Below, piece by piece: positions 8,763 to 16,316 of a DNA stretch of 64,000 nt. The notes beneath the pieces were generated by a model. That model saw nothing but the letters and a program-made list of their open reading frames with translations, did no database searches and was not told the origin of the DNA. Both the position numbers and the translations under genes were made by a program. Source of the stretch: Salinithrix halophila (GTDB lineage: Bacteria > Bacillota > Bacilli > Thermoactinomycetales > DSM-45169); the NCBI RefSeq assembly GCF_042650125.1, contig NZ_JBHSAP010000009.1:310001-374000 (forward strand). The letters run 5' to 3'. Each line of letters begins with the position of its first letter. Position 1 is the first letter of the stretch.

Positions 8763-10853
8763 TTATGAAGCAAAAACGATCTGTTTGAAAGCAGCGAAAC
8801 GACCGACCAGTCCATCGATCTGTTGCAAAAGAGCAAGGCGGTTGTTGCGGATTCCGGGATCCTCAGCCATCACGAGCACATCATCGAAAAAGCGGTGGAT
8901 GACCGGGGCCAATTTGCCGATCGCCTCAAACATGGCGCGGGCATCATGCTTTGCCTCGGCTTCCTCATAAGCTTCCGCGGCATTACGGATCGAGGCGAGC
9001 AATTCCCTCTCCGTCCACGCTTCAAGGAGATCCCGATTCACTTCCAGCCCTGCCTCCCCTTTCTCCGCCAGGTTGGCAGCACGGCTAAATCCTTCTACCA
9101 CGTGTTTAAAATCATCCTTCTCCACTTCTTCTGCGAGAACACGGGCCTTTTCCAGTACCAGAGAAGGATGAGAGGTGTCCCCGGCGAGCAGGGCATCGAT
9201 GATATCGTAACGGATCCCCGCCTCCTGAAGAAGGGCTTTCAGGCGCAGGTTAAAGAAGGAAGTCAATTCCTCCTTCACTTCGGAGGCGGGACGGTTCAGC
9301 CAGCCGTCCTGCTCCAGTCGCACCAGCGCCAAGTCGATCAAATTAAGGAGGGACACCTCTCTCCAGCCCCGTTCCGCCAGCATGTGAATGACTCCCGAAG
9401 CACGGCGGCGCAAACCATAGGGATCCTGTGATCCTGTCGGTTGGATACCGAGACTAAATGCTGAAACGACAGCGTCCAGCTTATCCGACAGGCTGATCAG
9501 AGAACCGACTGTCCCCTCGGGCAGCCGGTCACCAGCAAAGCGGGGGTAATGGTGCTCCTGAATCGCGCGTGCCACCTCGACGGATTCGCCAGCCTTTTTT
9601 GCATAAACTTCCCCCATCAAACCGGAGAGCTCTGGGAATTCGTCCACCATAAGCGTAGAAAGGTCAAATTTGCAGATTTCTGCGGCACGTTGTACTGTAT
9701 CCCGTACCCCTTCAGACAGGCCTAAACGATGGGCCAGTTCAGTGGAAAGGGCTTGAATCCGACGCACCTGATCACCGATCGTGCCCAGACCTTCAAAGAA
9801 AACGACGTTATCCAGTTTGGCGACGGCAGTGGCAATCGGTACCTTCTGATCCTCTTCGAAGAAGAAGCGGGCATCAGCCAGACGAGCGGAAAGCACTTTC
9901 TCGTTTCCTTTCGCTACGGTGGCAAGGGCATGGTCGTCTCCATTACGTACCGTCACGAAATAAGGCAAAAGCTGACCGCCTTCCCCTTCCACCGGGAAAT
10001 AACGCTGGTGCTCCCGCATCGTGGTGATCAACACGGCAGAGGGCAGTTCCAGATAGGTCTTGTCAAAGGACCCGTAAAGAGCTGTTGGGTACTCTACCAA
10101 GTGGGTAACTTCATCCAACAGGTCCTCATCTACAGGGATCCGCCAGCCGTAATCCTCCTCCAACCGGGAGAGTTGGGCGCGGATGGCGGCGCGACGCTCC
10201 TCTACATCAGCAACCACATATTGCTCCTTCAATCGTGCCACATACTGATCCGGGGCGGGGATTACTGTGTCCTCACCCAGAAAACGATGGCCGCGGGTAG
10301 TATTGTCCGCTGTGACGCCCGCCCATTCAAAATCGATGACTTCCTCCCCGAACAGGCCCACCAACCAACGCACAGGCCGAATAAAACGGGTGCGGCGGCT
10401 CCCCCAGCGCATCGCCTTGGGGAAGGAAATGGCACTCAACACATCAGGGATGCTTTCTTTCAGCAATTTGGCAGTCGGTTTTCCTTCCACATGTTTACGG
10501 GCGAAAACATAGGTTTCCCCTTTAAATTCTTCCAGGACAAGCTGATCAGGGTTCAACCCCTGTTTCCGGGCGAACCCTTCTGCTGCCTTGGACCAGCTGC
10601 CGTCTGCTGCAACAGCGATCCGTTTTGCCGGACCGCGAACCTCTTCTTCTACGTCAGCCTGCCTGTCAGCCACCCCTTTTACTAGAACCGCCAACCTTCT
10701 CGGAGTAGCATAGACCTCCGTCGATTGGTAGGTGATTCGGTTATCCTCCAACCAGCGGGTTAATTTTTGTTTCAATTGTTCCAGACCGTCCGCGACGAAA
10801 CGGGCAGGAACCTCTTCCAAGCCGATTTCTAGGAGCCAATCCCGTTCAGGCAT
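8763..10853 (-). CDS. glyS: Glycyl-tRNA synthetase beta subunit
   Basis: Beta chain of the bacterial alpha2-beta2 glycyl-tRNA synthetase, which binds tRNA-Gly and supports aminoacylation by GlyQ. The 696 residues begin with the family signature RDWLLEIGLEEVPARF and end with the DALR-like anticodon-binding region; the central part contains an HD-like domain. The ATG at 10853 follows GGGAGGGG and overlaps the end of glyQ by 8 bp, so the two subunits are translationally coupled. Length is normal for the family. Confidence 0.97.
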   Translation of the reverse strand: MPERDWLLEIGLEEVPARFVADGLEQLKQKLTRWLEDNRITYQSTEVYATPRRLAVLVKGVADRQADVEEEVRGPAKRIAVAADGSWSKAAEGFARKQGLNPDQLVLEEFKGETYVFARKHVEGKPTAKLLKESIPDVLSAISFPKAMRWGSRRTRFIRPVRWLVGLFGEEVIDFEWAGVTADNTTRGHRFLGEDTVIPAPDQYVARLKEQYVVADVEERRAAIRAQLSRLEEDYGWRIPVDEDLLDEVTHLVEYPTALYGSFDKTYLELPSAVLITTMREHQRYFPVEGEGGQLLPYFVTVRNGDDHALATVAKGNEKVLSARLADARFFFEEDQKVPIATAVAKLDNVVFFEGLGTIGDQVRRIQALSTELAHRLGLSEGVRDTVQRAAEICKFDLSTLMVDEFPELSGLMGEVYAKKAGESVEVARAIQEHHYPRFAGDRLPEGTVGSLISLSDKLDAVVSAFSLGIQPTGSQDPYGLRRRASGVIHMLAERGWREVSLLNLIDLALVRLEQDGWLNRPASEVKEELTSFFNLRLKALLQEAGIRYDIIDALLAGDTSHPSLVLEKARVLAEEVEKDDFKHVVEGFSRAANLAEKGEAGLEVNRDLLEAWTERELLASIRNAAEAYEEAEAKHDARAMFEAIGKLAPVIHRFFDDVLVMAEDPGIRNNRLALLQQIDGLVGRFAAFKQIVFAS

Positions 10854-11733
10854 GGTTTTCCCCTCCCTGTTTCAGCATAGGAAACCCGAGGCGTTCTCGT
10901 TCTTCGACATAAATCCTTGCACAGCGGCGGGCGAGGCCTCGTACGCGGCCAAGGTAACCCGTTCGCTCCGTCACACTGATGGCCCCCCGGGCGTCCAACA
11001 AGTTGAACGTATGGGAGCATTTGAGCACATAATCATAAGCAGCAAAAACTAAGTGCTCGTCCATCGCCCGTTTCGCTTCTTCCTCATACTGGTCAAACCA
11101 ACGGAACAGTTTGTCCGTATCAGAAACCTCAAAAGAGTACTTGGAATGCTCATATTCCGGTTGTTTAAAGATATCCCCGTAGGTTACCCCTTCCACCCAG
11201 GTCAGGTCGTAGATATTCTCCTTGTCTTGAATATAAGAGCCCAGGCGTTCCAACCCATAGGTGATCTCAACGGAAACAGGATCCACTTCGAGCCCCCCCA
11301 CCTGTTGGAAGTAGGTGAATTGGGTCACTTCCATTCCGTCCAGCCATACTTCCCAGCCAAGACCGGCGGCTCCCATAGCGGGGTTCTCCCAGTTATCCTC
11401 TACAAAACGGATATCATGTTCCCTGGCATCGATTCCAAGGGACTTCAGGCTATCGAGATACATTTCCTGAATGTTGTCCGGGGAAGGCTTCATAATCACT
11501 TGAAATTGGTGGTGCTGATACACTCGGTTGGGGTTTTCCCCATAACGACCGTCTGCCGGTCGACGGGAAGGTTCTACATAAGCAACGTTCCAGGGCTCTG
11601 GCCCGAGACAGCGTAGAAAGGTCATGGGGTTCATCGTCCCGGCTCCTTTTTCCACATCATACGGCTGGGCGAGCACACACCCCTGCCGACTCCAGAATGA
11701 CTGTAACTGTAAAATAATTTCCTGCATGTTCAT
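10846..11733 (-). CDS. glyQ: Glycyl-tRNA synthetase alpha subunit
   Basis: Catalytic chain that activates glycine; the 295 residues match the B. subtilis length and start (MNMQEIIL against MNIQDMIL). Visible class II features are the QGCVLAQPYDVEKGAGTM motif and the LDGMEVTQFTYFQQVGG segment. The ATG at 11733 follows GGAGGTGG and A-rich spacing; the open frame extends upstream only through the T-box leader, which is not translated. It is regulated by the T-box directly upstream and coupled to glyS by an 8-bp overlap. Confidence 0.97.
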   Translation of the reverse strand: MNMQEIILQLQSFWSRQGCVLAQPYDVEKGAGTMNPMTFLRCLGPEPWNVAYVEPSRRPADGRYGENPNRVYQHHQFQVIMKPSPDNIQEMYLDSLKSLGIDAREHDIRFVEDNWENPAMGAAGLGWEVWLDGMEVTQFTYFQQVGGLEVDPVSVEITYGLERLGSYIQDKENIYDLTWVEGVTYGDIFKQPEYEHSKYSFEVSDTDKLFRWFDQYEEEAKRAMDEHLVFAAYDYVLKCSHTFNLLDARGAISVTERTGYLGRVRGLARRCARIYVEERERLGFPMLKQGGENHA

Positions 11734-11763
11734 CCTTTTTTTCCACCTCCAGAATACAAATAA

Positions 11764-11995
11764 AAAACCTTCCATCCCTGAAGAAAACAAAACACTTCCA
11801 TAGGGACGGGAGGTTTCCCGCGGTTCCACCCTATTTGACCGGTCTACACACCGATCCCCTTGTTTGTCATTGGCACTCAGGACTGCCTTTCACCGGATTC
11901 CGACACCGGGCTCCCACCACCCCCGACTCGCTGGATACGAAGATTTCGGCTACTTTTTTCCCTCATCGTGCAACCTTATCATTTGAGTTCATCAC
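11764..11995 (-). promoter_or_regulatory. T-box leader (glycine) of glyQS
   Basis: The minus strand carries the conserved T-box AGGGTGGAACCGCGG (complement at 11818-11832) followed by a terminator/antiterminator region ending in TTTTTTATTT (near 11764). Upstream lies a stem I region with a GTGAAAGGC segment; the GGC at 11885-11887 is the probable specifier codon and matches glycine. Uncharged tRNA-Gly would stabilise the antiterminator and allow read-through into glyQS. This leader accounts for most of the 325-bp gap between recO and glyQ. Confidence 0.95.
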
Positions 11996-12005
11996 ACTAA
12001 GATTA

Positions 12006-12035
12006 CATATACCAAACCGAGAAAGGCTTTGTCAA
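12006..12035 (-). promoter_or_regulatory. Probable promoter of the glyQS T-box transcript
   Basis: TTGACA (12030-12035) and TATATG (12006-12011) on the minus strand, 18 bp apart, just upstream of the T-box leader and after the recO stop. Confidence 0.6.
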
Positions 12036-12058
12036 TGTTTTCCCCCGGTACTCCGTAT

Positions 12059-12811
12059 CTAGGAGGATTCCCAATCTTTTTTGAGCCGGTCGAGAAAAGC
12101 GCGGGATTTTAGTTTTAATTCCGTGTACTCCTCCAAAAAACGACGGATCACCTGTTCCAGTTGAGATTTGGTCTCTTCTTTGATCTGGACCTGCCCCAAT
12201 CGGTCCGGGGTGATTCTTTGCAATTGACTGAGGATTCTCGCAGACGCTGGGGAAAGGGGGATTGCCTTCGGATCCCGGGATGCACAATCGTGACAGAGAA
12301 TTCCCCCTAAGGTAATGCTGAAAGCCAATGGTCCCTTCACACCGCTACAGAAAAGACATCCGTTCAGCCGGGGACGATACCCTGCTGTCTCCAACACTTT
12401 CAACTCAAAAATCCGACACAAAATATCGGGGTCCACCCCTTCCTCCAGGTGGTTGAGGGTGGAAAGGAAAAGATCGTACAGTACAGGGGACGGTTCTTTC
12501 TCCTCTGTCATCTTATCCAACAATTCTGCTAAATAAGCGGCATAAGCCGTCAGAAACAGATCGGACCGCAGGGGATAGTGGGATTTTATGATATCTGCTT
12601 GGGAAAGCGTCGCCATTCCGGAACCGGCAAAGTAAAGAAACTGACCCCATGTAAAGGGCTGGGTGGCAGCACCCAGCCTGCTTTTTGGTTTCTTCGCCCC
12701 GCGCGCCATGGCAGGCAATTTTCCTCGCTCCCGGGTGAAGAGGACGACGATTTTGTTACTCTCCCCGTAATCCCTGGTTCGCAAGACCACCCCTTCGGTT
12801 TTCACCAACAT
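12059..12811 (-). CDS. recO: DNA repair protein RecO
   Basis: Recombination mediator that loads RecA on single-stranded DNA with RecR. The 250 residues comprise an N-terminal OB fold (KTEGVVLRTRDYGESNKIV), a helical domain, and a zinc site suggested by CLFC and the later CHDC. The ATG at 12811 follows a GGGTGAGG-rich stretch. It sits 12 bp after the small yqzL gene and before the glyQ T-box, the order found in Bacillus. Confidence 0.96.
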   Translation of the reverse strand: MLVKTEGVVLRTRDYGESNKIVVLFTRERGKLPAMARGAKKPKSRLGAATQPFTWGQFLYFAGSGMATLSQADIIKSHYPLRSDLFLTAYAAYLAELLDKMTEEKEPSPVLYDLFLSTLNHLEEGVDPDILCRIFELKVLETAGYRPRLNGCLFCSGVKGPLAFSITLGGILCHDCASRDPKAIPLSPASARILSQLQRITPDRLGQVQIKEETKSQLEQVIRRFLEEYTELKLKSRAFLDRLKKDWESS

Positions 12812-12823
12812 GGGCCCTCACCC

Positions 12824-12958
12824 TTACTGTTCAATCTTCTCTTCGGATTTCTCTTCTCTTTCTTCCGACCGGTATAGAACCGATTCCGCGTCCTTAAACA
12901 ACAAATAGGCGTCGATGTTGCCGGTTACCGCAAAACAATTCCAGGAAAAGCTGCGCAC
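12824..12958 (-). CDS. yqzL: YqzL family small protein
   Basis: A 44-codon frame with a GTG start at 12958, preceded by a purine-rich GGATGAGG. The product begins VRSFSWNCFAVTGNIDAYLL and continues to a charged tail rich in Glu and Arg. This matches the YqzL family (F-x-W-x-x-F-x-x-T-G-x-x-x-x-Y-L-L-x-K), which in Bacillus also lies between era and recO. The function is unknown. Position and motif together make the call, although the gene is very short. Confidence 0.85.
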   Translation of the reverse strand: MRSFSWNCFAVTGNIDAYLLFKDAESVLYRSEEREEKSEEKIEQ

Positions 12959-13080
12959 CTTGCCTCATCCTTCCCTCCGCTCAATTGTCATGCCCACATG
13001 GGTTAGGATGACCTGGAATCGGTGCGGGTAACCCGATAAACACTGTGATTTGTTTCCACTCATACATTCTGAAAGATGGA

Positions 13081-13995
13081 TTATTGTTCGTCCCGATACC
13101 CGAATTGGCGCAGCATGAACTCTTCATTTTGCCAATCCTTTTTTACTTTGACCCACAAATCGAGATAAACCCGGCTGCCGAGAAGGCGTTGAATCTCTTC
13201 GCGGGCACGCCTTCCGACTTCTTTCAACATCGATCCCTGTTTGCCGATTAAAATTCCCTTTTGGGAAGAGCGCTCGGTATAAATCGTCGCCCGTACATAA
13301 ACTGTGTCATCCTCTTCCCTGGTCATCTCTTCCACATTTACTGCCACGGAATGGGGGACTTCTTCCCGGGTCAAATGGAGTACTTTTTCCCGCACCAATT
13401 CCCCCACGATAAAGCGCTCCGGATGGTCCGTGACATAATCGGAGGGATAGTAGGCAGGTCCTTCAGGAAGACGATCCTGGATCACGTTGAGAAGGGTGGG
13501 GGTATTGTTTCCGTGAAGGGCGGAGATCGGTACCACCTCAGCAAAATGATGGAGCTGCCGGTAGCGGTCGATAAACGGGAGCAATTGATCCGGATGCACC
13601 TGATCGATCTTGTTGACCACGAGGAAAACCGGTGTCTTCACATTTTTTAGCTGCTCGATAATAAAGCGATCTCCTGGGCCAAGGCCTTCTTTGGCATCGA
13701 CCAGGAAAAGGATCACATCCACTTCTTCAAAGGTTTCCCGTGCCGTTTTAACCATCCAGTCTCCCAACCTCGACTTGGGTTTATGGATTCCGGGCGTGTC
13801 CAAGAATACGATCTGGGTTTTCTCCGTGGTATAGATCCCTTGAATTTTGTTGCGTGTGGTCTGGGGTTTGTCCGACATAATCGCAATCTTCTGGCCCAAC
13901 ACTTGGTTCAAAAGAGTGGATTTCCCCACATTGGGCCGTCCAATCAGGGCAACGAAGCCAGATTTATAGCCGGTTTTTTCCCTTTCATTCGGCAT
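13081..13995 (-). CDS. era: GTPase Era
   Basis: Essential GTPase that binds the 3' end of 16S rRNA during 30S assembly. The 304-residue product has the G1 motif GRPNVGKST near residue 20, G3 DTPGI, G4 NKID, and a C-terminal KH domain carrying the GKQGSMLKEVG-type RNA-binding segment. The ATG at 13995 follows AAGGAGG by 9 bases and overlaps the end of cdd by 11 bp. Together with ybeY nearby it forms a ribosome-maturation group. Confidence 0.97.
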   Translation of the reverse strand: MPNEREKTGYKSGFVALIGRPNVGKSTLLNQVLGQKIAIMSDKPQTTRNKIQGIYTTEKTQIVFLDTPGIHKPKSRLGDWMVKTARETFEEVDVILFLVDAKEGLGPGDRFIIEQLKNVKTPVFLVVNKIDQVHPDQLLPFIDRYRQLHHFAEVVPISALHGNNTPTLLNVIQDRLPEGPAYYPSDYVTDHPERFIVGELVREKVLHLTREEVPHSVAVNVEEMTREEDDTVYVRATIYTERSSQKGILIGKQGSMLKEVGRRAREEIQRLLGSRVYLDLWVKVKKDWQNEEFMLRQFGYRDEQ

Positions 13996-14389
13996 GATCC
14001 AGATCCTCCTTGGTAAAAGCGCCCGGTAGCAAATCATTCACAGCGGTCACCACTGAATCTCCATCCAAGTTACCCAGATAGACCGGCATATCCCCTGGGC
14101 AAAGTTCAGCCAACACCTGGCGACAGGCACCACAGGGAGAAACCGGTTCCGCCGTATCAGCTACAATCGCCATCGCTTGAAAATCCTTTCCACCTTCGGA
14201 TATCGCTTTGAAAAGAGCGGTCCGTTCGGCACAGTTGGTAAGTCCGTAAGAGGCATTTTCCACATTGCAGCCGTGATATACGACCCCTGTTCCTGATAGG
14301 AGAGCCGCCCCTACCTTAAATTGTGAGTAAGGAACGTAAGCTCGCTTTCTCGCTTTTTTTGCTTCATCCATCAATTGTTCTTGGTCCAT
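13985..14389 (-). CDS. cdd: Cytidine deaminase
   Basis: Zinc enzyme that deaminates cytidine and deoxycytidine for pyrimidine salvage. The 134-residue product has the family motifs NCAERTALF (zinc Cys and catalytic Glu) and SPCGACRQVL (two zinc Cys). The ATG at 14389 follows AAAGGAATGGAAG; the longer open frame upstream has no homology to the family. It overlaps era by 11 bp, as in B. subtilis where cdd precedes era. Confidence 0.96.
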   Translation of the reverse strand: MDQEQLMDEAKKARKRAYVPYSQFKVGAALLSGTGVVYHGCNVENASYGLTNCAERTALFKAISEGGKDFQAMAIVADTAEPVSPCGACRQVLAELCPGDMPVYLGNLDGDSVVTAVNDLLPGAFTKEDLDHAE

Positions 14390-14421
14390 CTTCCATTCCT
14401 TTCTTCCCGTTTTTCCTGTTA

Positions 14422-15120
14422 TCAGGGGCGAGAGATGAGTTCCGGTTTTTTCCCCGCTCCGGTAGAATCCGTTGACCCCTTTTTCTCCCAATACGGCACG
14501 ACCACTCCGCCTGAGATAATGTATTTTAGACCGTCTTCTACCGACATATCCAGAAATATCACATCCACTTGCGGAATCATCACCAACCACCCTGAAGTTG
14601 GGTTCGGGGTGGTTGGCAAAAAGATGTTAAGCATCCGTTCTTCTGTACGACATTGGATTTCCCCGTTAGCCTCCCCGGTGTAGAAGCCCAGGGTATACAG
14701 CCCCTTGCGTGGATATTCCACCATCACCACTTGCTTGAAACTGGACTTGTCGTGGGCGAAGGCGCTAGTGATCTGTTTCACTGTCGAGTAAATGCTGCGG
14801 GCAAGAGGGATCCGGGAAAAAAAGTGCTCTGTATAACGAAAAAGCTGCCTACCAAACAGGCTCCGAGCAAGCATTCCGAACAGGATCAAAAGTCCCAGCG
14901 TAAGGATGGTCCCGACACCGGGAATATGGGTGTAAAAGACGACCCCCCCGACATGGAAGGGGAATTCCATTACCCCGACTGCATCGAGAAGCCGGGCGAG
15001 GGCCACCCCAAGGGTAGGGTCGATAAAGCCAAAAAGTAGCTTCAATATGTAAACGGTAGCAATAGCGGGAAGCAGTGCGATAAGCCCAAGTATAAGGTAC
15101 GTTCGAATCCGTTTCAGCAT
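14422..15120 (-). CDS. DUF502 family membrane protein
   Basis: The 232-residue product has two hydrophobic segments in the first 85 residues (about 5-28 and 62-85), then a soluble region with the LARSIYSTVKQITSAF and VVMVEYPRKGLYTLGFYTG segments typical of DUF502. The function of this family is not established. It lies between dgkA and cdd, where B. subtilis has no gene, with 30-32 bp gaps on each side, so it is probably part of the operon. Confidence 0.8.
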   Translation of the reverse strand: MLKRIRTYLILGLIALLPAIATVYILKLLFGFIDPTLGVALARLLDAVGVMEFPFHVGGVVFYTHIPGVGTILTLGLLILFGMLARSLFGRQLFRYTEHFFSRIPLARSIYSTVKQITSAFAHDKSSFKQVVMVEYPRKGLYTLGFYTGEANGEIQCRTEERMLNIFLPTTPNPTSGWLVMIPQVDVIFLDMSVEDGLKYIISGGVVVPYWEKKGSTDSTGAGKKPELISRP

Positions 15121-15150
15121 CCCTGTGTACTTTCCCCTTTCGCATGCGCT

Positions 15151-15840
15151 CTACATCAGTTGAAAGCCGATTACCGCCACCAGGACTCCTAGAATCGCCC
15201 CCAGTATAACCGGATTCTTTCGTGTCTTAATTCGAAGGCGCGTTCCCAAAAGAAGAGCGGTAAGAAGAATCACGAGCAATGTCACCAGCAGATTGCCCAC
15301 CATGATGACAAGGGAGGCAGCAATACAACTGGCGAGGGAAGTCGTCATACTCGGTTCCCAATCATACCGACCGATCCGGTGAAAGAGGCTTTTCATCAGG
15401 AGGGTAAGAAAAAAATTGAAGGCGATCAGGGCTGCTAAACCGATGTTAGGGGGATAGGGAGCTCCTTCAAAAGTATGGAAGGAGAGCAGATCCAAATAGG
15501 GATAAAAAACGCTCACCCCCACCACCACCGCCATACCTGAACAAAGAAGAACGGCCCCAGCAGCTACATCTTTCGCCACTTTTGCCAGCGGGTGAAACTC
15601 CTCCGTCACCATGTCAATAACCGCTTCCACCGCTGTGTTGATCAACTCCGCCACTATCACAAGCAGGATGGTGACGAACAATATCAACACCTCCGCTTTG
15701 GTCAGCGGCAAGTAGAGGGAAAGGAGAAGGACTGCCAGAGCAGCAAGGAAGTGAATACGCATGTTCCGCTGGCTGACTAGGGTATATTTCAAACCTTCCA
15801 GGGCAAAACGGAAGCTTGCCAAGAGCTTTGATAACCACAT
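15151..15840 (-). CDS. dgkA: Undecaprenol/diacylglycerol kinase with a degenerate PAP2-like C-terminal domain
   Basis: Residues 1-120 form a DgkA-type integral membrane kinase with the motif ELINTAVEAVIDMVTEEFHPLAKVAKDV split over its active site; in Gram-positives this family phosphorylates undecaprenol. Unlike the usual 120-130 residue enzyme, this protein has 229 residues. The extra half holds several membrane segments and reads EPSMTTSLAS and later GTRLRIKTRKNPVILGAILG, which line up with PAP2 phosphatase signatures (PSGH and SR-x5-H-x3-D) but lack the His and Asp. It follows ybeY by 2 bp, so the operon is tight. The kinase call is firm, the PAP2 relationship is inference. Confidence 0.88.
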   Translation of the reverse strand: MWLSKLLASFRFALEGLKYTLVSQRNMRIHFLAALAVLLLSLYLPLTKAEVLILFVTILLVIVAELINTAVEAVIDMVTEEFHPLAKVAKDVAAGAVLLCSGMAVVVGVSVFYPYLDLLSFHTFEGAPYPPNIGLAALIAFNFFLTLLMKSLFHRIGRYDWEPSMTTSLASCIAASLVIMVGNLLVTLLVILLTALLLGTRLRIKTRKNPVILGAILGVLVAVIGFQLM

Positions 15841-15842
15841 GA

Positions 15843-16316
15843 CTACTCCTGCCTCGCAAGGCCGACCCGGGACAATATCTCTTCCTGACGGGAAAACATC
15901 GCCCGTTCATCCTCCACTGTTTCATGGTCATAACCAATCAGGTGAAGAAAACCGTGAACCGCGAGAAAACCCAGCTCCCGCTCCAGGGAATGTCCGTATT
16001 CCCTTGCCTGCTCCTTGGCGCGGGGGAGAGAAATGACAAGGTCCCCAAGAGGAATCGGCACGCCATTTTCATCATTCCATTCCTCCCCCGCTTCCCATTG
16101 GGGAAAGGAGAGGACGTCGGTGGGGCGATCCACTTGGCGAAATTCTCGGTTGAGGCGGTGAATCTCTTCGTCGTCCGTAATAAGGACGGAAACCTCGGCC
16201 CCGTTGATTTCCTCGGCTTTCGCTGCGGCATCAAGGGAGCGCTCCACCCATTCCAAAGCGGAAGTATCCGCTGCTTCCGCCTTTATTTGAATGTCCATGT
16301 CTACTTGGAGATTCAT
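15843..16316 (-). CDS. ybeY: Endoribonuclease/rRNA maturation factor YbeY
   Basis: Single-strand endoribonuclease acting in 16S rRNA 3'-end maturation and ribosome quality control. The 157-residue product has the zinc motif HGFLHLIGYDH and the upstream TDVLSFPQWE and GDLVIS segments. The ATG at 16316 overlaps the pgpH stop as ATGA. Its location beside era is functionally coherent, since both act on the 30S subunit. Confidence 0.96.
   Translation of the reverse strand: MNLQVDMDIQIKAEAADTSALEWVERSLDAAAKAEEINGAEVSVLITDDEEIHRLNREFRQVDRPTDVLSFPQWEAGEEWNDENGVPIPLGDLVISLPRAKEQAREYGHSLERELGFLAVHGFLHLIGYDHETVEDERAMFSRQEEILSRVGLARQE

Noticed and set aside
9729..10685. A 318-codon plus-strand open frame opposite glyS
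   Set aside because: It lies wholly antisense to a clear glyS; no ribosome site or recognisable family, so it is a shadow frame.
12965..13063. A 32-codon minus frame between era and yqzL
   Set aside because: Starts with ATG but has no ribosome site and no known family; the gap more likely holds regulatory sequence.
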